From the NCBI GenBank assembly GCA_903896925.1, contig CAITZM010000121.1, forward strand, positions 1 to 64,000: DNA of 64,000 nucleotides, in the 5' to 3' direction. Below the pieces are notes generated by a model that made no database searches, was not told where the DNA came from, and was given only the letters and a program-made list of their open reading frames with translations. Within the stretch, counting starts at the first letter, position 1; each line of letters starts with the position of its first letter. This stretch comes from an uncultured Lentisphaerota bacterium (lineage in GTDB: Bacteria; Verrucomicrobiota; Kiritimatiellia; CAIQIC01). Both the position numbers and the translations under genes were made by a program. Below are positions 48,660-58,178 of this stretch, in pieces.

Positions 48660-51600
48660 ATGAAAATCAAACTGGTGGTGTGGGCGGTCTGTGCGCTGGT
48701 CGTGACGGCGGCGGCGCAAGAGATCGGGTATCTCGAAACCTTCAGCCTGGCGACCAACCGCGAGGCGGCGCTCAAGGAGCTCGTCCCGGGCACGGACGAT
48801 TATTTTTATTTCACCGCTTTGCAGGCGCAGAACACCGGCGCGCGGGATAAATTCCTCGACGTGCTGGAGCGCTGGAAGCGCGAGCGGCGTGGCAACATCA
48901 ACAGCCCGATGCGCGAGCTGCTCAACCGGCAGGCGCTGCTCGACTACGGGAAGGAACCGGCCAAGAGCCTCGAGTATATCCGCAAGGAACTGAACCTGAA
49001 GTTCAACCACGCGCGCAAAACGGGCGAGCGCCAGAGCGACGCGCCGACGAAGCTGGATCCGGCGCGCATCAGCGTCGCGACGCTGCTCCCGCAGGCGCTG
49101 CAAAACGAGCAGCAGAGTCTCGAGCGCCTTGAGAACGCCGGGCTGGCGCTGGCGGCGGGGCAGAAGCTGACGGCCGACCAGCGGCGCAACCTGCTCGCAC
49201 GCCTGACGCGGCCCGACTATCCGGGGCTCGTGGATTTGATCATCCAGGACCTGAATCACCGCGACAGCCGCGGCTTCGGGCATCACGCGATCCACCGGCA
49301 GCTGACCCTCGCGCAGCTGGACGAGCTGTTGCAGCAGCGGCCCGCGCTGCGCAACGAGACCGCGTTCGTCAACGCCTACCTCGTGAAACTCGCTCCGGAG
49401 AACGAGGCCGACCTCGAGACCGAGGCCGCCGCGCGCGCCGCCTACCTCGACCGCGTCTGGGCTTTCGTGCAGACGCTCGACCCGGTCCACAATTCGCTCA
49501 AGGCCAACGTGCTGTTCAACCGCCTGCGCCACGACCAGAAGGCCGGCCTCCATGACCATGCCCGCTTTCTCGCCTACGTGCAGCTGCCGCGCAACGTCTA
49601 TTATCAGCGCGACGAAATCCGCAAGCAGCTCCCGCGCGGCGACTTCATGGCGGAGCCCGGCCGCTCGTTCGGCCTGGTCGCGCTGCCGGCGATCGGCAAC
49701 GAGGAGCCGCTCGTGCGCGAGTTCCTGCTGCATTTCCTCCGCGATGCCGCGGACTACAAGGAATATCTCCCCTGGCTCCGCGACGATTTCCTCAAGCGGC
49801 TCTTCGCCGAGTCCAAGATCGTCAACGGCGTCGGCGACCCGCTGCAATGGGCCGCGCTGCTGCCGCCGGAGGACTACAAGCGCCTGAAGGAGCGCGTGGA
49901 CATCGACTTTGCGCCGGAGAATCCCGTCGTGTTCGGCGCGGGCGACGCCGTCAAGCTGACGGCGCTCGTGAAGAACGTGCCCGCGCTGCTGGTGAAGGTC
50001 TACGAGATCAACACGCTCAATTATTACCGGCAGACCGGCCAGCCGCTGAACCTGGCGATCAACCTCGACGGCCTCGTCGCTTCGTCGGAGCGCCGCTTGG
50101 ACTGCAAGGAGACGTCGGAGCGCCGCGTCGCGCGCACGTTCGAATTCCCGGAGCTGGCGCAGCGCGGGGCCTACGTGGTCGAGCTGATCGGCAACGGCAA
50201 GAGCAGCCGCGCGCTGGTGCAGAAGGGCCGGCTCGGCGTGCTGCAGGAAGTGACCGCCGCCGGGCACGCGTTTACGGTGCTCGACGAGGCGAACCACAAG
50301 CTCGCCGACGCGCGCGCCTGGCTCGGCGGCCGCGAGTTTACGCCCGGCGCCGATGGCCGCCTCCTCGTCCCCTTCAGCACCGCGCCCCAGCCCGAGACGC
50401 TGATCGTCCAACACGGCGCCTTTGCCGGGCTGGCGCGCTTCCAGCACCTCGCCGAGGCCTATGACCTCCATGCCGGCCTCTACGTGGACCGCGAAGCGCT
50501 GCTTCGCCGCGAAAAAGCGCAGGTCGTGCTGCGGCCGGTCCTGCGCGTCAACGGCCAGCCGACGAGCCTCAAGCTGCTCGAAGAGGTCCGCCTCGTGGTC
50601 AAGTCGGAGGACATCCAGGGCACCGCCAGCGAAAAGGAAATTCCGCTCGCCGTGCTGCGCGAGGACGCGGAGACCGTGCAGGAAATCGCCGTGCCGGAAA
50701 ATATCTTCAGCCTCGCCGTGACGCTGAAGGCAAAGGTCCGGAACATCAGCCTCAATCAAAAACAAAACCTCGAAGACCTCACGCTTTTCACGCTTAACGG
50801 CATTGACCGCTCTCAGGCGGTACAGGATCTGCATGTCAGCCGCACCGCCGCCGGCTATATCATCGAACTGCGCGGCAAGAACGGGGAGCCGCGCCCCGGC
50901 GAGCCGCTCTTCTGCACCTTCAAGCACCGCTGCTTCCGCGATGAGGTGCGCGTCGAGCTCAAGACCGACGAACGGGGCCGCAGCTGGCTTGGCAGCCTCG
51001 CGGGCCTCGAATGGTTCCGCGTCAAGGAGCCGGCGGGCACGGAGCACCAGTGGCCGGTCGTGCAGGACGCCTGCACCTATACCGGGGCGCTCCACGGCAA
51101 GGCCGGCGAGGTGTTGCGCCTGGCCGTCGCCAGCGGCGCCACCGCGGCGGAGGCGTCCTTGCTCGAAGTCCGGCACGGCCAGTTCGTCAAGGACTGGGCC
51201 GGCGCGCTTGCGGTCGCCGACGGTTTCCTCGAACTGCGGGCCCTGCCGGCGGGCGATTACTCGCTGTTCCTCAAAAACGAAAACCGCGAGCTCACGGTGC
51301 GCGTGACGCAGGGCGACGAGCGCGATGGCTTCGTCTTCTCCGCGCGCCGCGCGCTGGAACGTCCGCGCCTCGCGCCGCTGCAGGTCGCCGCCGTCACCGC
51401 CGGCGCCGATGCGGTGGAGATCCAGCTCGCCAACGCCACGCCCTTTGCGCGCGTCCATGTGCTGGCGACGCGCTACCTGCCTGCTTATGACGCGTTCGCG
51501 CGCCTGGGCTTCTCGGGTGCGCCGGGCCTGCGGCAGCAGCCGTGGCAGGTCGCGCAGACGTTCTACGAATCCGGCCGCGACATCGGCGACGAATACCGCT

Positions 51601-54600
51601 ACATCCTCGACCGCAAAGTGGCGACAAAGTTCCCCGGCAATCTGCTGGAACGGCCCGGCCTGCTGCTCAATCCCTGGGCCCTGCGCAGCACCGAGGCCGA
51701 ACTGGAACAACTGGCCGCCGCCACGTCCTACGCCGGACACGCCGCGGGTATCGGCGGAGCCAGCGGCGTCACGTCCGCCGCGGCCGCCGCCGGCGGCGAA
51801 CCGCCGGAAGGTTACGCCGCGCTCGATTTCCTCAAGCAGCCCGCCGTCGTGCTGCTGAACCTCAGGGCCGACAAGGAAGGGCGCGTCAAGCTTCCGCGCG
51901 CCGGGCTCAAGGGCAAGCCGCACCTGCGGATCCTGGCGGTGGACCCGACGACCAGCGTGCTGCGGCAGCTCGCGCTCGACGACACGCCCGTGGAGACGCG
52001 CGAACTGCGCCTCGCCGCCGGCCTCGATCCGGCGAAGACCTACGCCGAGCAGAAAATCGTCACGCCGGTCCAGGCGAAGGGCACGCTGGACATCGCCGAT
52101 GCGACCACGGCGCAGTTCGAAACCTACGATACGGTCGCCAAGGCCTATCGCCTGCTCTCGACGCTGGGCAACAACGCGACGTTCACCGAGTTCGAGTTCG
52201 TCACGCGCTGGCCCGACCTCGGCGCGCAGGAGAAGCAGCGGCTCTATTCCAAACATGCCTGCCACGAGTTGAGCTTCTTCCTGCACAAGAAGGACCCGGA
52301 ATTTTTCCGCACCGCCATCGCGCCCTATCTGAAGAACAAGAAGGACAAGACGTTCCTCGACCGCTGGCTGCTCGGCGAGGACCTCAAGGCCTACCTCGAA
52401 CCGTGGCGCTTCAACCGGCTAAACGTGGTGGAGCGCATCCTCCTCGGCCAGCGCCTGAAGGAACAGGGGGCCGCGGTGGCGCACGATGTGCGCGACCTGA
52501 ACGATCTGCTGCCGCCGAACGTCGAGGACTTCAACCGTCGGTTCGACACCGCGGTGCAGACCAGCGCGCTGGAAGCGGAACTGGGCGATCTGGGCCTGGC
52601 GCTGGGCACGCTGCGAGAAAAACAGGCCGCCGGCAAGGAGGCGAAGCTGAGGTCGTACATGTTGGCCACCGATGCGGCGGCCGCCGCCGCGCCCGCCGCG
52701 CCGTCGCCAGAATCAGCCCCGATGCCGGCCGAGGCGTTTGCTGGCGGCGCGGTGATGCTCGCGGGCAAGATGGAAGTGCGCGACGCCGTGGCCATGGATC
52801 AACTTTCCGAACGGAAGGCCGGCGCGGCCAACGGTCGTGTCGTCGTCGCCAAACGCATGCGTGCGCTCGCCGACCGCGGCGCGGTAGAAAAGGATGCCAA
52901 AGGGGACGAGCAAGTTTACTTCGATAAGGCCAAGCAACAGCGGTTGGAGTCCGCGCACCGTTTCTTCCAGAAGCTCGACCAGACGAAGGAGTGGGCGGAG
53001 AACAACTACTACCAGCTGCCCATCGCGCAGCAGCTCGCGGGGCTCGTCACCGTGAACGCGTTCTGGGCGGACTTTGCCGCGCACGACGGGCAGACGCCGT
53101 TCCTCTCGAAAAACTTCCCGCAGGCCACGCGCAGCTTCACCGAGCTGATGTTCGCGCTCGCCGTGCTCGACCTGCCGTTCAAGGCCGGCGCGCACACGGA
53201 AAAAATCACGGGCCTCGCCTACTCAATGCAAGCCGGATCGCCGCTCGTGCTGTTCCACCGCGAGATCCGCGAGGCCGCGCGCGCGGAGGAAAACGGCGCC
53301 GTGCTCGTCGCGCAGAACTTCTTCCGCGCCGACGACCGCTACCGCGAGGAGAACAACGAGCGCTTCGACAAGTTCGTCGGCGACGAATTCCTGCCACACG
53401 TCGTCTACGGAGCGCAGATCATCCTGACGAATCCGACCGGCAACCGGCAGCGCCTGCAGGTGCTGCTGCAGATCCCGTGGGGCGCCATTCCCGTGAACGG
53501 CGGCTTCCAGACCCGCGGCACGCACGTCGCGCTGGAGCCGCACAGCACGCAGACGGTCGAATATTATTTCTACTTTCCGCAGACCGGAAAATATCCGCAC
53601 TACCCCGTCACCGTCGCGCGCAACGACAAGGTGATCGCGGGCGTCGCGCCGTTCACGTTCAACGTCGTCGGCCGGCTGAGCAAGGTGGACAAGACTTCCT
53701 GGGCGTGGCTCTCGCAGAACGGCACGCCGGAAGACGTGCTCGCCTTCCTCAAGACCGCGAACCTGCGCCGGCTCGACCTCCAGGAAATCGCCTGGCGCAT
53801 GAAGGACCGCGACGCCTTCAAGCAGGTCACGTCGCTGCTCGACAGCCGCCGCGTCTATCACGACGTGCTCTGGTCCTACGGCCTGCTGCACAACGACGCG
53901 GACACCATCCGCGCCTACCTCGCGCACTCGCGCTTCGCCGACCGCTGCGGCCTGTGGCTCGTCTCGCCGCTGCTGACGCTCGATCCCGTGGACCGCCTCG
54001 CCTACCAGCACCTCGAATACGCGCCGCTCGTCAACGCGCGTGTCCACCCCGTGGGCGCCAAGCCGAAGATCCTCAACAATCGCTTCCGCGCGCAATATCA
54101 GCAGTTCCTGAAGGTCTTGAGCTACAAGCCCGCGCCCGGCAGCGCCGACCTGCTCGCCGTCACGTATTATCTCGCGCTGCAGGACCGGGTGGGCGAGGCG
54201 CTCGACTGGTTCGCGCGCGTGGACCGCAAGGCGGTGCCGGAGCAGCTGCAGTGCGATTACGTCGAGGCCTACCTGGCGTTCTACCGCGGCGATGTCGAGA
54301 CCGCGCGCAAGATCGCCACGCGCAACGCCGAGCAGCCGGTGGACCGCTGGCGCCAGCGCTTCGCGCAGGTGCTCGCGCAGCTCGACGAGGCCGCCGGCGC
54401 CGCCGCCGCGGTCAGCGACCAGGAGAGCCGCGACCAGGCGCAGGCCGCGCTCGCCGCCGCCGCGCCCGCGCTGGAACTGCAGGTCGAGGCCGGCCGCATC
54501 CGCTTCGACTACCGCAACCTCAAGGCCTGCACGCTGAATTTCTACCCGATGGATATCGAGCTGCTCTTCTCGCGCAGCCCGTTTCTGCAGGAAGGCTCCG

Positions 54601-55037
54601 CGCAGTTCGCGTTCATCAAGCCCGTCGTCAGCCGCGTCGTCGAGCTGCCCGCCGGCAAGGACACCACGACCCTCGAGCTGCCCGCCGAGTTCCGCTCGAA
54701 GAACGTCATGGTCGAGGCGCTCGGCGCCGGCGCGCGCAAGGCGCAGGCCTACTATGCCAACACGCTCAAGGTGCAGGTGGTCGAGGCCTACGGCCAGCTC
54801 GTCGTCACCCACGGCGAGACGCGCAAGCCCGTGCCCGCGGCCTACGTCAAGGTCTACGCGCGCACCAGGGGCGGGGAGGTCAAGTTCTTCAAGGACGGCT
54901 ACACCGACCTGCGCGGCCGCTTTGACTACGCCAGCCTCAACACCAACGAGCTGGAGGATGCCGAGAAGCTCGCCATCCTCATCCTGAGCGACACCCTCGG
55001 CGCCGTCGTCCGCGAAACGCTGCCGCCGAAACGCTGA
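48660..55037 (+). CDS. Giant exported protein of unknown family (2,125 residues)
   Basis: A 2,125-residue secreted protein, the largest gene in the window, which I cannot assign. A signal peptide (MKIKLVVWAVCALVVTAAAQ) is followed by a mainly helical region (about 20-430), a long beta-rich region (about 440-1180) resembling strings of macroglobulin-like or Ig-like domains, an Ala/Gly linker near 1020-1045, a second helical stretch, and another low-complexity linker (about 1340-1370, AAAAAPAAPSPESAPMPAEA). TPR-like helices lie near 1830-1900 (LLAVTYYLALQDRVGEALDWF). The end is a beta-sandwich (about 2040-2120) with VKFFKDGYTDLRGRFDYASL. The alpha-2-macroglobulin thioester motif (CGEQ) is absent. 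AGGAG lies seven bases before the ATG. A structural or protein-trapping role outside the inner membrane is plausible but unproven. Confidence 0.85.
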   Translation: MKIKLVVWAVCALVVTAAAQEIGYLETFSLATNREAALKELVPGTDDYFYFTALQAQNTGARDKFLDVLERWKRERRGNINSPMRELLNRQALLDYGKEPAKSLEYIRKELNLKFNHARKTGERQSDAPTKLDPARISVATLLPQALQNEQQSLERLENAGLALAAGQKLTADQRRNLLARLTRPDYPGLVDLIIQDLNHRDSRGFGHHAIHRQLTLAQLDELLQQRPALRNETAFVNAYLVKLAPENEADLETEAAARAAYLDRVWAFVQTLDPVHNSLKANVLFNRLRHDQKAGLHDHARFLAYVQLPRNVYYQRDEIRKQLPRGDFMAEPGRSFGLVALPAIGNEEPLVREFLLHFLRDAADYKEYLPWLRDDFLKRLFAESKIVNGVGDPLQWAALLPPEDYKRLKERVDIDFAPENPVVFGAGDAVKLTALVKNVPALLVKVYEINTLNYYRQTGQPLNLAINLDGLVASSERRLDCKETSERRVARTFEFPELAQRGAYVVELIGNGKSSRALVQKGRLGVLQEVTAAGHAFTVLDEANHKLADARAWLGGREFTPGADGRLLVPFSTAPQPETLIVQHGAFAGLARFQHLAEAYDLHAGLYVDREALLRREKAQVVLRPVLRVNGQPTSLKLLEEVRLVVKSEDIQGTASEKEIPLAVLREDAETVQEIAVPENIFSLAVTLKAKVRNISLNQKQNLEDLTLFTLNGIDRSQAVQDLHVSRTAAGYIIELRGKNGEPRPGEPLFCTFKHRCFRDEVRVELKTDERGRSWLGSLAGLEWFRVKEPAGTEHQWPVVQDACTYTGALHGKAGEVLRLAVASGATAAEASLLEVRHGQFVKDWAGALAVADGFLELRALPAGDYSLFLKNENRELTVRVTQGDERDGFVFSARRALERPRLAPLQVAAVTAGADAVEIQLANATPFARVHVLATRYLPAYDAFARLGFSGAPGLRQQPWQVAQTFYESGRDIGDEYRYILDRKVATKFPGNLLERPGLLLNPWALRSTEAELEQLAAATSYAGHAAGIGGASGVTSAAAAAGGEPPEGYAALDFLKQPAVVLLNLRADKEGRVKLPRAGLKGKPHLRILAVDPTTSVLRQLALDDTPVETRELRLAAGLDPAKTYAEQKIVTPVQAKGTLDIADATTAQFETYDTVAKAYRLLSTLGNNATFTEFEFVTRWPDLGAQEKQRLYSKHACHELSFFLHKKDPEFFRTAIAPYLKNKKDKTFLDRWLLGEDLKAYLEPWRFNRLNVVERILLGQRLKEQGAAVAHDVRDLNDLLPPNVEDFNRRFDTAVQTSALEAELGDLGLALGTLREKQAAGKEAKLRSYMLATDAAAAAAPAAPSPESAPMPAEAFAGGAVMLAGKMEVRDAVAMDQLSERKAGAANGRVVVAKRMRALADRGAVEKDAKGDEQVYFDKAKQQRLESAHRFFQKLDQTKEWAENNYYQLPIAQQLAGLVTVNAFWADFAAHDGQTPFLSKNFPQATRSFTELMFALAVLDLPFKAGAHTEKITGLAYSMQAGSPLVLFHREIREAARAEENGAVLVAQNFFRADDRYREENNERFDKFVGDEFLPHVVYGAQIILTNPTGNRQRLQVLLQIPWGAIPVNGGFQTRGTHVALEPHSTQTVEYYFYFPQTGKYPHYPVTVARNDKVIAGVAPFTFNVVGRLSKVDKTSWAWLSQNGTPEDVLAFLKTANLRRLDLQEIAWRMKDRDAFKQVTSLLDSRRVYHDVLWSYGLLHNDADTIRAYLAHSRFADRCGLWLVSPLLTLDPVDRLAYQHLEYAPLVNARVHPVGAKPKILNNRFRAQYQQFLKVLSYKPAPGSADLLAVTYYLALQDRVGEALDWFARVDRKAVPEQLQCDYVEAYLAFYRGDVETARKIATRNAEQPVDRWRQRFAQVLAQLDEAAGAAAAVSDQESRDQAQAALAAAAPALELQVEAGRIRFDYRNLKACTLNFYPMDIELLFSRSPFLQEGSAQFAFIKPVVSRVVELPAGKDTTTLELPAEFRSKNVMVEALGAGARKAQAYYANTLKVQVVEAYGQLVVTHGETRKPVPAAYVKVYARTRGGEVKFFKDGYTDLRGRFDYASLNTNELEDAEKLAILILSDTLGAVVRETLPPKR

Positions 55038-55092
55038 CGGTCCAGCCGGCAAACCAATTGACGCCGCACTCGCAAGATGATTTCATCTTTGC

Positions 55093-55527
55093 ATGAATGC
55101 AAAAGAACCCAAGGGATACGGACGGTTAACGCGGCATCATTTCCTGTGGTGCGCGCTGCCCCTGCTCGTGGCCTGGGCCGGGTGCCAGCAGGATGCGAAA
55201 GTGAATGGCGGCAGCCCTGTGGCCGGCACCTACAGCCTGGCCAGTGTGAACGGGAACACGGTGCCCTGCGCGCTGCAGCACGAAGGCGTCGCGCTGAGCG
55301 TTAAATCCGGCGCCTTCATCATCCATCCCGAAGGAATCTGCAGCAGCAAGGTGGTTTTCTACGGGCCGTCCGGCGGTGAGAGCATCCGTGAGGTCAAAGC
55401 CACGTACACCTGCCAGGGCTCAAAGCTCACGATGAAATGGGAAGGAGCCGGCACCACCACGGGCACATTCGAGGGTGACACCTTCACCATGAACAACGAG
55501 GGGCTGATCTTCGTTTACCGCAAGTGA
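55093..55527 (+). CDS. Small lipoprotein, lipocalin-like
   Basis: A 144-residue lipoprotein with lipobox WAGC (Cys31) after a long basic N-terminus. The mature region PVAGTYSLASVNGNTVPCAL ... TYTCQGSKLTMKWEGAGTTTGTFEGDTFTM has the strand rhythm of small lipocalin-like (GTYxLxSVNG) lipoproteins. Two cysteines (in ICSSK and YTCQG) may form a disulphide. It begins 55 bases after the giant protein gene and may be co-transcribed with it. Function unknown. Confidence 0.75.
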   Translation: MNAKEPKGYGRLTRHHFLWCALPLLVAWAGCQQDAKVNGGSPVAGTYSLASVNGNTVPCALQHEGVALSVKSGAFIIHPEGICSSKVVFYGPSGGESIREVKATYTCQGSKLTMKWEGAGTTTGTFEGDTFTMNNEGLIFVYRK

Positions 55528-55542
55528 GCCCGACGCCCTCGG

Positions 55543-55562
55543 TTTTTCCCAGCCTTGGAAAA
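55543..55562. repeat. TTTTCCAAG palindrome variant, copy 4
   Basis: TTTTTCCCAGCCTTGGAAAA, one base different from copies 1 and 3. The flanks also match copy 1: CGG before and TGCGC after in both places. Confidence 0.8.
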
Positions 55563-55590
55563 TGCGCCGTTGGCGTGTAGGTTCCCCGCC

Positions 55591-56136
55591 ATGCAACAGC
55601 TTAAACCTTGTGTCTTCTTCGACCGCGACGGCATCGTCAACGTTCCGCCCCGGGGCGGCGCGCGCTATATCGAGCGGCCGGAGGACTTCGTGATCATACC
55701 CGAATTTCTCGAAGCCTTGCGCCTGGTCAACGAGCGCGGCTACGAGGCGGTGATCGCGACGAACCAGAAGGGCGTCGGTACCGGCTGCATCCGCGAGGAG
55801 GTGCTGATCGAGATGCACTGCAAGCTCTACGAGGCGCTCCTCGAGCAGCACCTGCGCCTGCTCGATATCCGCGTCGCCACGACCACCGATGACGCGCACC
55901 CGACCCGCAAGCCGAACCCCGGCCTGCTGCTGGGCGCCGCCGAGGACCACGGCCTGGACCTGAAACGCTCGTGGATGATCGGCGACCACGCGCGCGACGT
56001 CGAGGCCGGCCGGCGCGCCGGCTGCCGGACCGTCTTCGTCGGCGACCATGAGGTTCCCGGCGCCGATTTCACCGTGCCCTCCATGGCCGCGCTGGTGCCC
56101 TTCCTGCGCGCGCACCTCGTGCCGGTGGCCGGCTGA
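55591..56136 (+). CDS. HAD phosphatase of the GmhB/HisB-N type
   Basis: A 181-residue cytoplasmic phosphatase. FFDRDGIVN carries the nucleophile and acid/base Asp pair, ATNQKGVGTG the second motif, RKPNPG the Lys of motif III, and MIGDHARDVEAGRRAG the metal-binding Asp pair. This set is typical of D-glycero-D-manno-heptose-1,7-bisphosphate 7-phosphatase (GmhB) and the HisB phosphatase domain. The Cys-rich zinc loop of GmhB is not evident, so the substrate is uncertain; heptose for lipopolysaccharide is one option. The start at 55591 excludes a palindromic repeat that a longer frame would include. An MFS gene follows 41 bases later. Confidence 0.85.
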   Translation: MQQLKPCVFFDRDGIVNVPPRGGARYIERPEDFVIIPEFLEALRLVNERGYEAVIATNQKGVGTGCIREEVLIEMHCKLYEALLEQHLRLLDIRVATTTDDAHPTRKPNPGLLLGAAEDHGLDLKRSWMIGDHARDVEAGRRAGCRTVFVGDHEVPGADFTVPSMAALVPFLRAHLVPVAG

Positions 56137-56177
56137 GCGTTGGATTTTCCGCCCGCCTGCACTATGCTCCGTCCGAT

Positions 56178-57614
56178 ATGTCCGCGATTTCCAACTGGCG
56201 CAAACGGTGGGATGCCGCACGTCCCGAGGACGTCGGCGGCGAGAGCGCTGCGCGTGAAAAGACCATGCGCCTCGCCATCCTCGAGGGCTGCGGCTGGTCG
56301 GTGATGGTCGCGTGCGGCGAGAGCTTCTTCTCCGCCTTTGCCATTTTCCTCAAGGCCGGCAACCTCGCCATCGCGATCCTCGCCAGCGCGCAGCCACTGC
56401 TCGCCGCGGTCGCCCAGCTGCTCGGCGCGCGGGCCATCGAGACCTTCCGCCCGCGCCGCCGCTTCCTGCACCTGGTGCATACCGTGCAGGGCCTCGCCTA
56501 TGCGCTGGTTTTTCTGGTCCCGTTCTGCCTGCCCGCGGCGGTGGCCGCCCCCGCCGCCGTCGCCTGCGCGCTGCTGACGATGTTCGTCGGCGGCCTGGGC
56601 ATCGCGGTCTGGATCAGCCTGATGGGCGATGTGGTCCCCGAGGCCAAGCGCGGCGACTACTTCGGCGAGCGCTATCGCGCCATCTTTCTGACCCTCTCGC
56701 TGGCAACGCTCGCCGGCGGCCTGCTGCTGGCGGCTTTTTCGCGCCTCGGCTGGGTCTGGGCCGGCTTCGGCATCCTCTTCGGCGTCGCCGGCTGCGCGCG
56801 CTTCTGCGCCGCCCAGCTGTTCCCGATGCACTTCGAGCCCGACTACCGGCCGAACCGCGCCGACAACTTCACCCTCTGGGATTTTCTCCGCGGCACGCGG
56901 CGCTCGAACTTTGCGCGCTTCACCTTCTACGCCGCGTTCATGAACTTTGGCGCGAACATCAGCGCACCCTTCTTTGCCGTCTATATGCTGCGCAACCTGC
57001 AGTGGACCTATACCCAGTTCACGATCAACGCCATCACCATGCTCATCGCGCAGGTCGTCTTCTTCCGCTGGTGGGGGCGGGTGGGCGACCGCCATGGCAA
57101 CCGTGCCGTCCTGATCGCCACCAGTTGCGTCCTGCCCATTCTCCCGGTCCTCTGGGCCTGCACCGGCAACTTCTGGCTGCTGCTCGGCGCGCAGATCATC
57201 TCCGGCGCCACCTGGTCCGGCTACAACCTCGCCACGCAGAACTTCATCCTCGACGCCGTCACCCCGCAGAAGCGGGCGCGGGTCCTCTCCTATTTCAACC
57301 TGATCAACGGCATCCTGGTGTTCACCGGCGGCACGCTGGTCGGCGCCTGGCTGGCGGACCATCTGCCCAGCACCTACCATCTGGGCCCGCTGCATGTGGC
57401 CTTCATCTCGTCGCTGCCTGCCGTGTTCATCATCTCCGGCCTCGTGCGCCTCTGCGTGCTGTTGCTGATGGCGCCCACCTTCCGCGAGGTGCGCGACCAC
57501 GAGCCGATCTATCCCGGCACCCTGCTGCTGCGCCTGTGGAGCGGCGAGGCCATCACCGGCACCCTCCTCGAGGTCACCACCCGCATCAGCAGCATGCGGC
57601 GGAACAAGCCGTAG
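56178..57614 (+). CDS. MFS transporter, sugar or drug type
   Basis: A 478-residue membrane protein with about twelve helices. The cytoplasmic loop GDVVPEAKRGDYFGERYRAI between helices 4 and 5 and GRVGDRHGNRAVL after helix 8 are the loop motifs of a major-facilitator subgroup common in PVC genomes and related to sugar transporters. An extended N-terminus (about 30 residues, WRKRWDAARPEDVGG) and a C-terminal tail are cytoplasmic. It follows the HAD phosphatase by 41 bases, suggesting shared transcription. Substrate unknown. Confidence 0.85.
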   Translation: MSAISNWRKRWDAARPEDVGGESAAREKTMRLAILEGCGWSVMVACGESFFSAFAIFLKAGNLAIAILASAQPLLAAVAQLLGARAIETFRPRRRFLHLVHTVQGLAYALVFLVPFCLPAAVAAPAAVACALLTMFVGGLGIAVWISLMGDVVPEAKRGDYFGERYRAIFLTLSLATLAGGLLLAAFSRLGWVWAGFGILFGVAGCARFCAAQLFPMHFEPDYRPNRADNFTLWDFLRGTRRSNFARFTFYAAFMNFGANISAPFFAVYMLRNLQWTYTQFTINAITMLIAQVVFFRWWGRVGDRHGNRAVLIATSCVLPILPVLWACTGNFWLLLGAQIISGATWSGYNLATQNFILDAVTPQKRARVLSYFNLINGILVFTGGTLVGAWLADHLPSTYHLGPLHVAFISSLPAVFIISGLVRLCVLLLMAPTFREVRDHEPIYPGTLLLRLWSGEAITGTLLEVTTRISSMRRNKP

Positions 57615-57981
57615 CCGACACGGCAACAGAGGGATGCAGCCGGAGCAGACGAACAAGGCCTCCATGGATTTCGATGTTGCAGAGTTCCACGGAGGTGAAT
57701 GAGGAATTCAGGAAGGCAGGAACGAAAAAGCCCTCACGGCGAATGGCGCGAAGTTCGCGAGTTTCCAGTGCTGGGCGCAGTTCGCCCAGCCCCAACAATA
57801 CCGCCCCAACGGAACTCAGGACTTGTGGGCGGGGTTTCCAACCCCGCGAACCCAACTTAAGCGGAAGCGCGGGGTTGCAAATACCGCCCTCGTAGCAGCG
57901 CCCATTGCGTCGCCCATAAATACCCTGGCCAAGATAACGCCCGATCATTCCTGCTGACCGGCCAGGCTTGGCGATATTCAC

Positions 57982-58013
57982 GGTAGGGCGCGCTCGCCGA
58001 GCGCGCCGCCAGA
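57982..58013. repeat. Mini-hairpin repeat, copy 2 of an exact 32-nt pair
   Basis: Identical to 44692-44723, including the hairpin GGCGCGCTC-GCC-GAGCGCGCC. A further hairpin GCGGGGTT/AACCCCGC lies near 57828-57847. No gene is seen in 57615-58048. Confidence 0.85.
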
Positions 58014-58048
58014 CAAACCAACCCCGCCACGCTCCGCAGCATCTCCGC

Positions 58049-58171
58049 TCAAAACAACATGGCCGGGCTGCACCCGGCAGCCTCAGTGTTTTCCAGGGCC
58101 AGCTGATAGTTTTCTGCTCCCACCCACTGCTTCAGATACCCGGCGTTGCGCAGCAACTCATCCTTGGTCAC
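58049..58171 (-). pseudogene. Short coding-like fragment beside the GH5-like gene
   Basis: The minus strand reads TKDELLRNAGYLKQWVGAEN, then YQLALENTEAAGCSPAMLF and a stop, about 40 residues from a possible GTG. It has natural amino-acid composition and helical periodicity, unlike shadow frames nearby. It begins ten bases after the stop of the GH5-like gene in another frame. It may be a tiny gene, or the last residues of a lost or frameshifted gene; I cannot name the parent. Confidence 0.35.
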
Positions 58172-58178
58172 CAGCTCT

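Noticed and set aside
48591..52286. Antisense open frame of 1,231 codons
   Set aside because: It mirrors the giant secreted protein gene, has Arg/Glu/Ala/Val-rich shadow composition with no motif, and the plus strand has a signal peptide and ribosome binding site.
48660..55037. Assignment of the giant protein as alpha-2-macroglobulin
   Set aside because: The thioester motif is absent and no bait-region or MG-domain signature could be confirmed by eye, so the family was left open.
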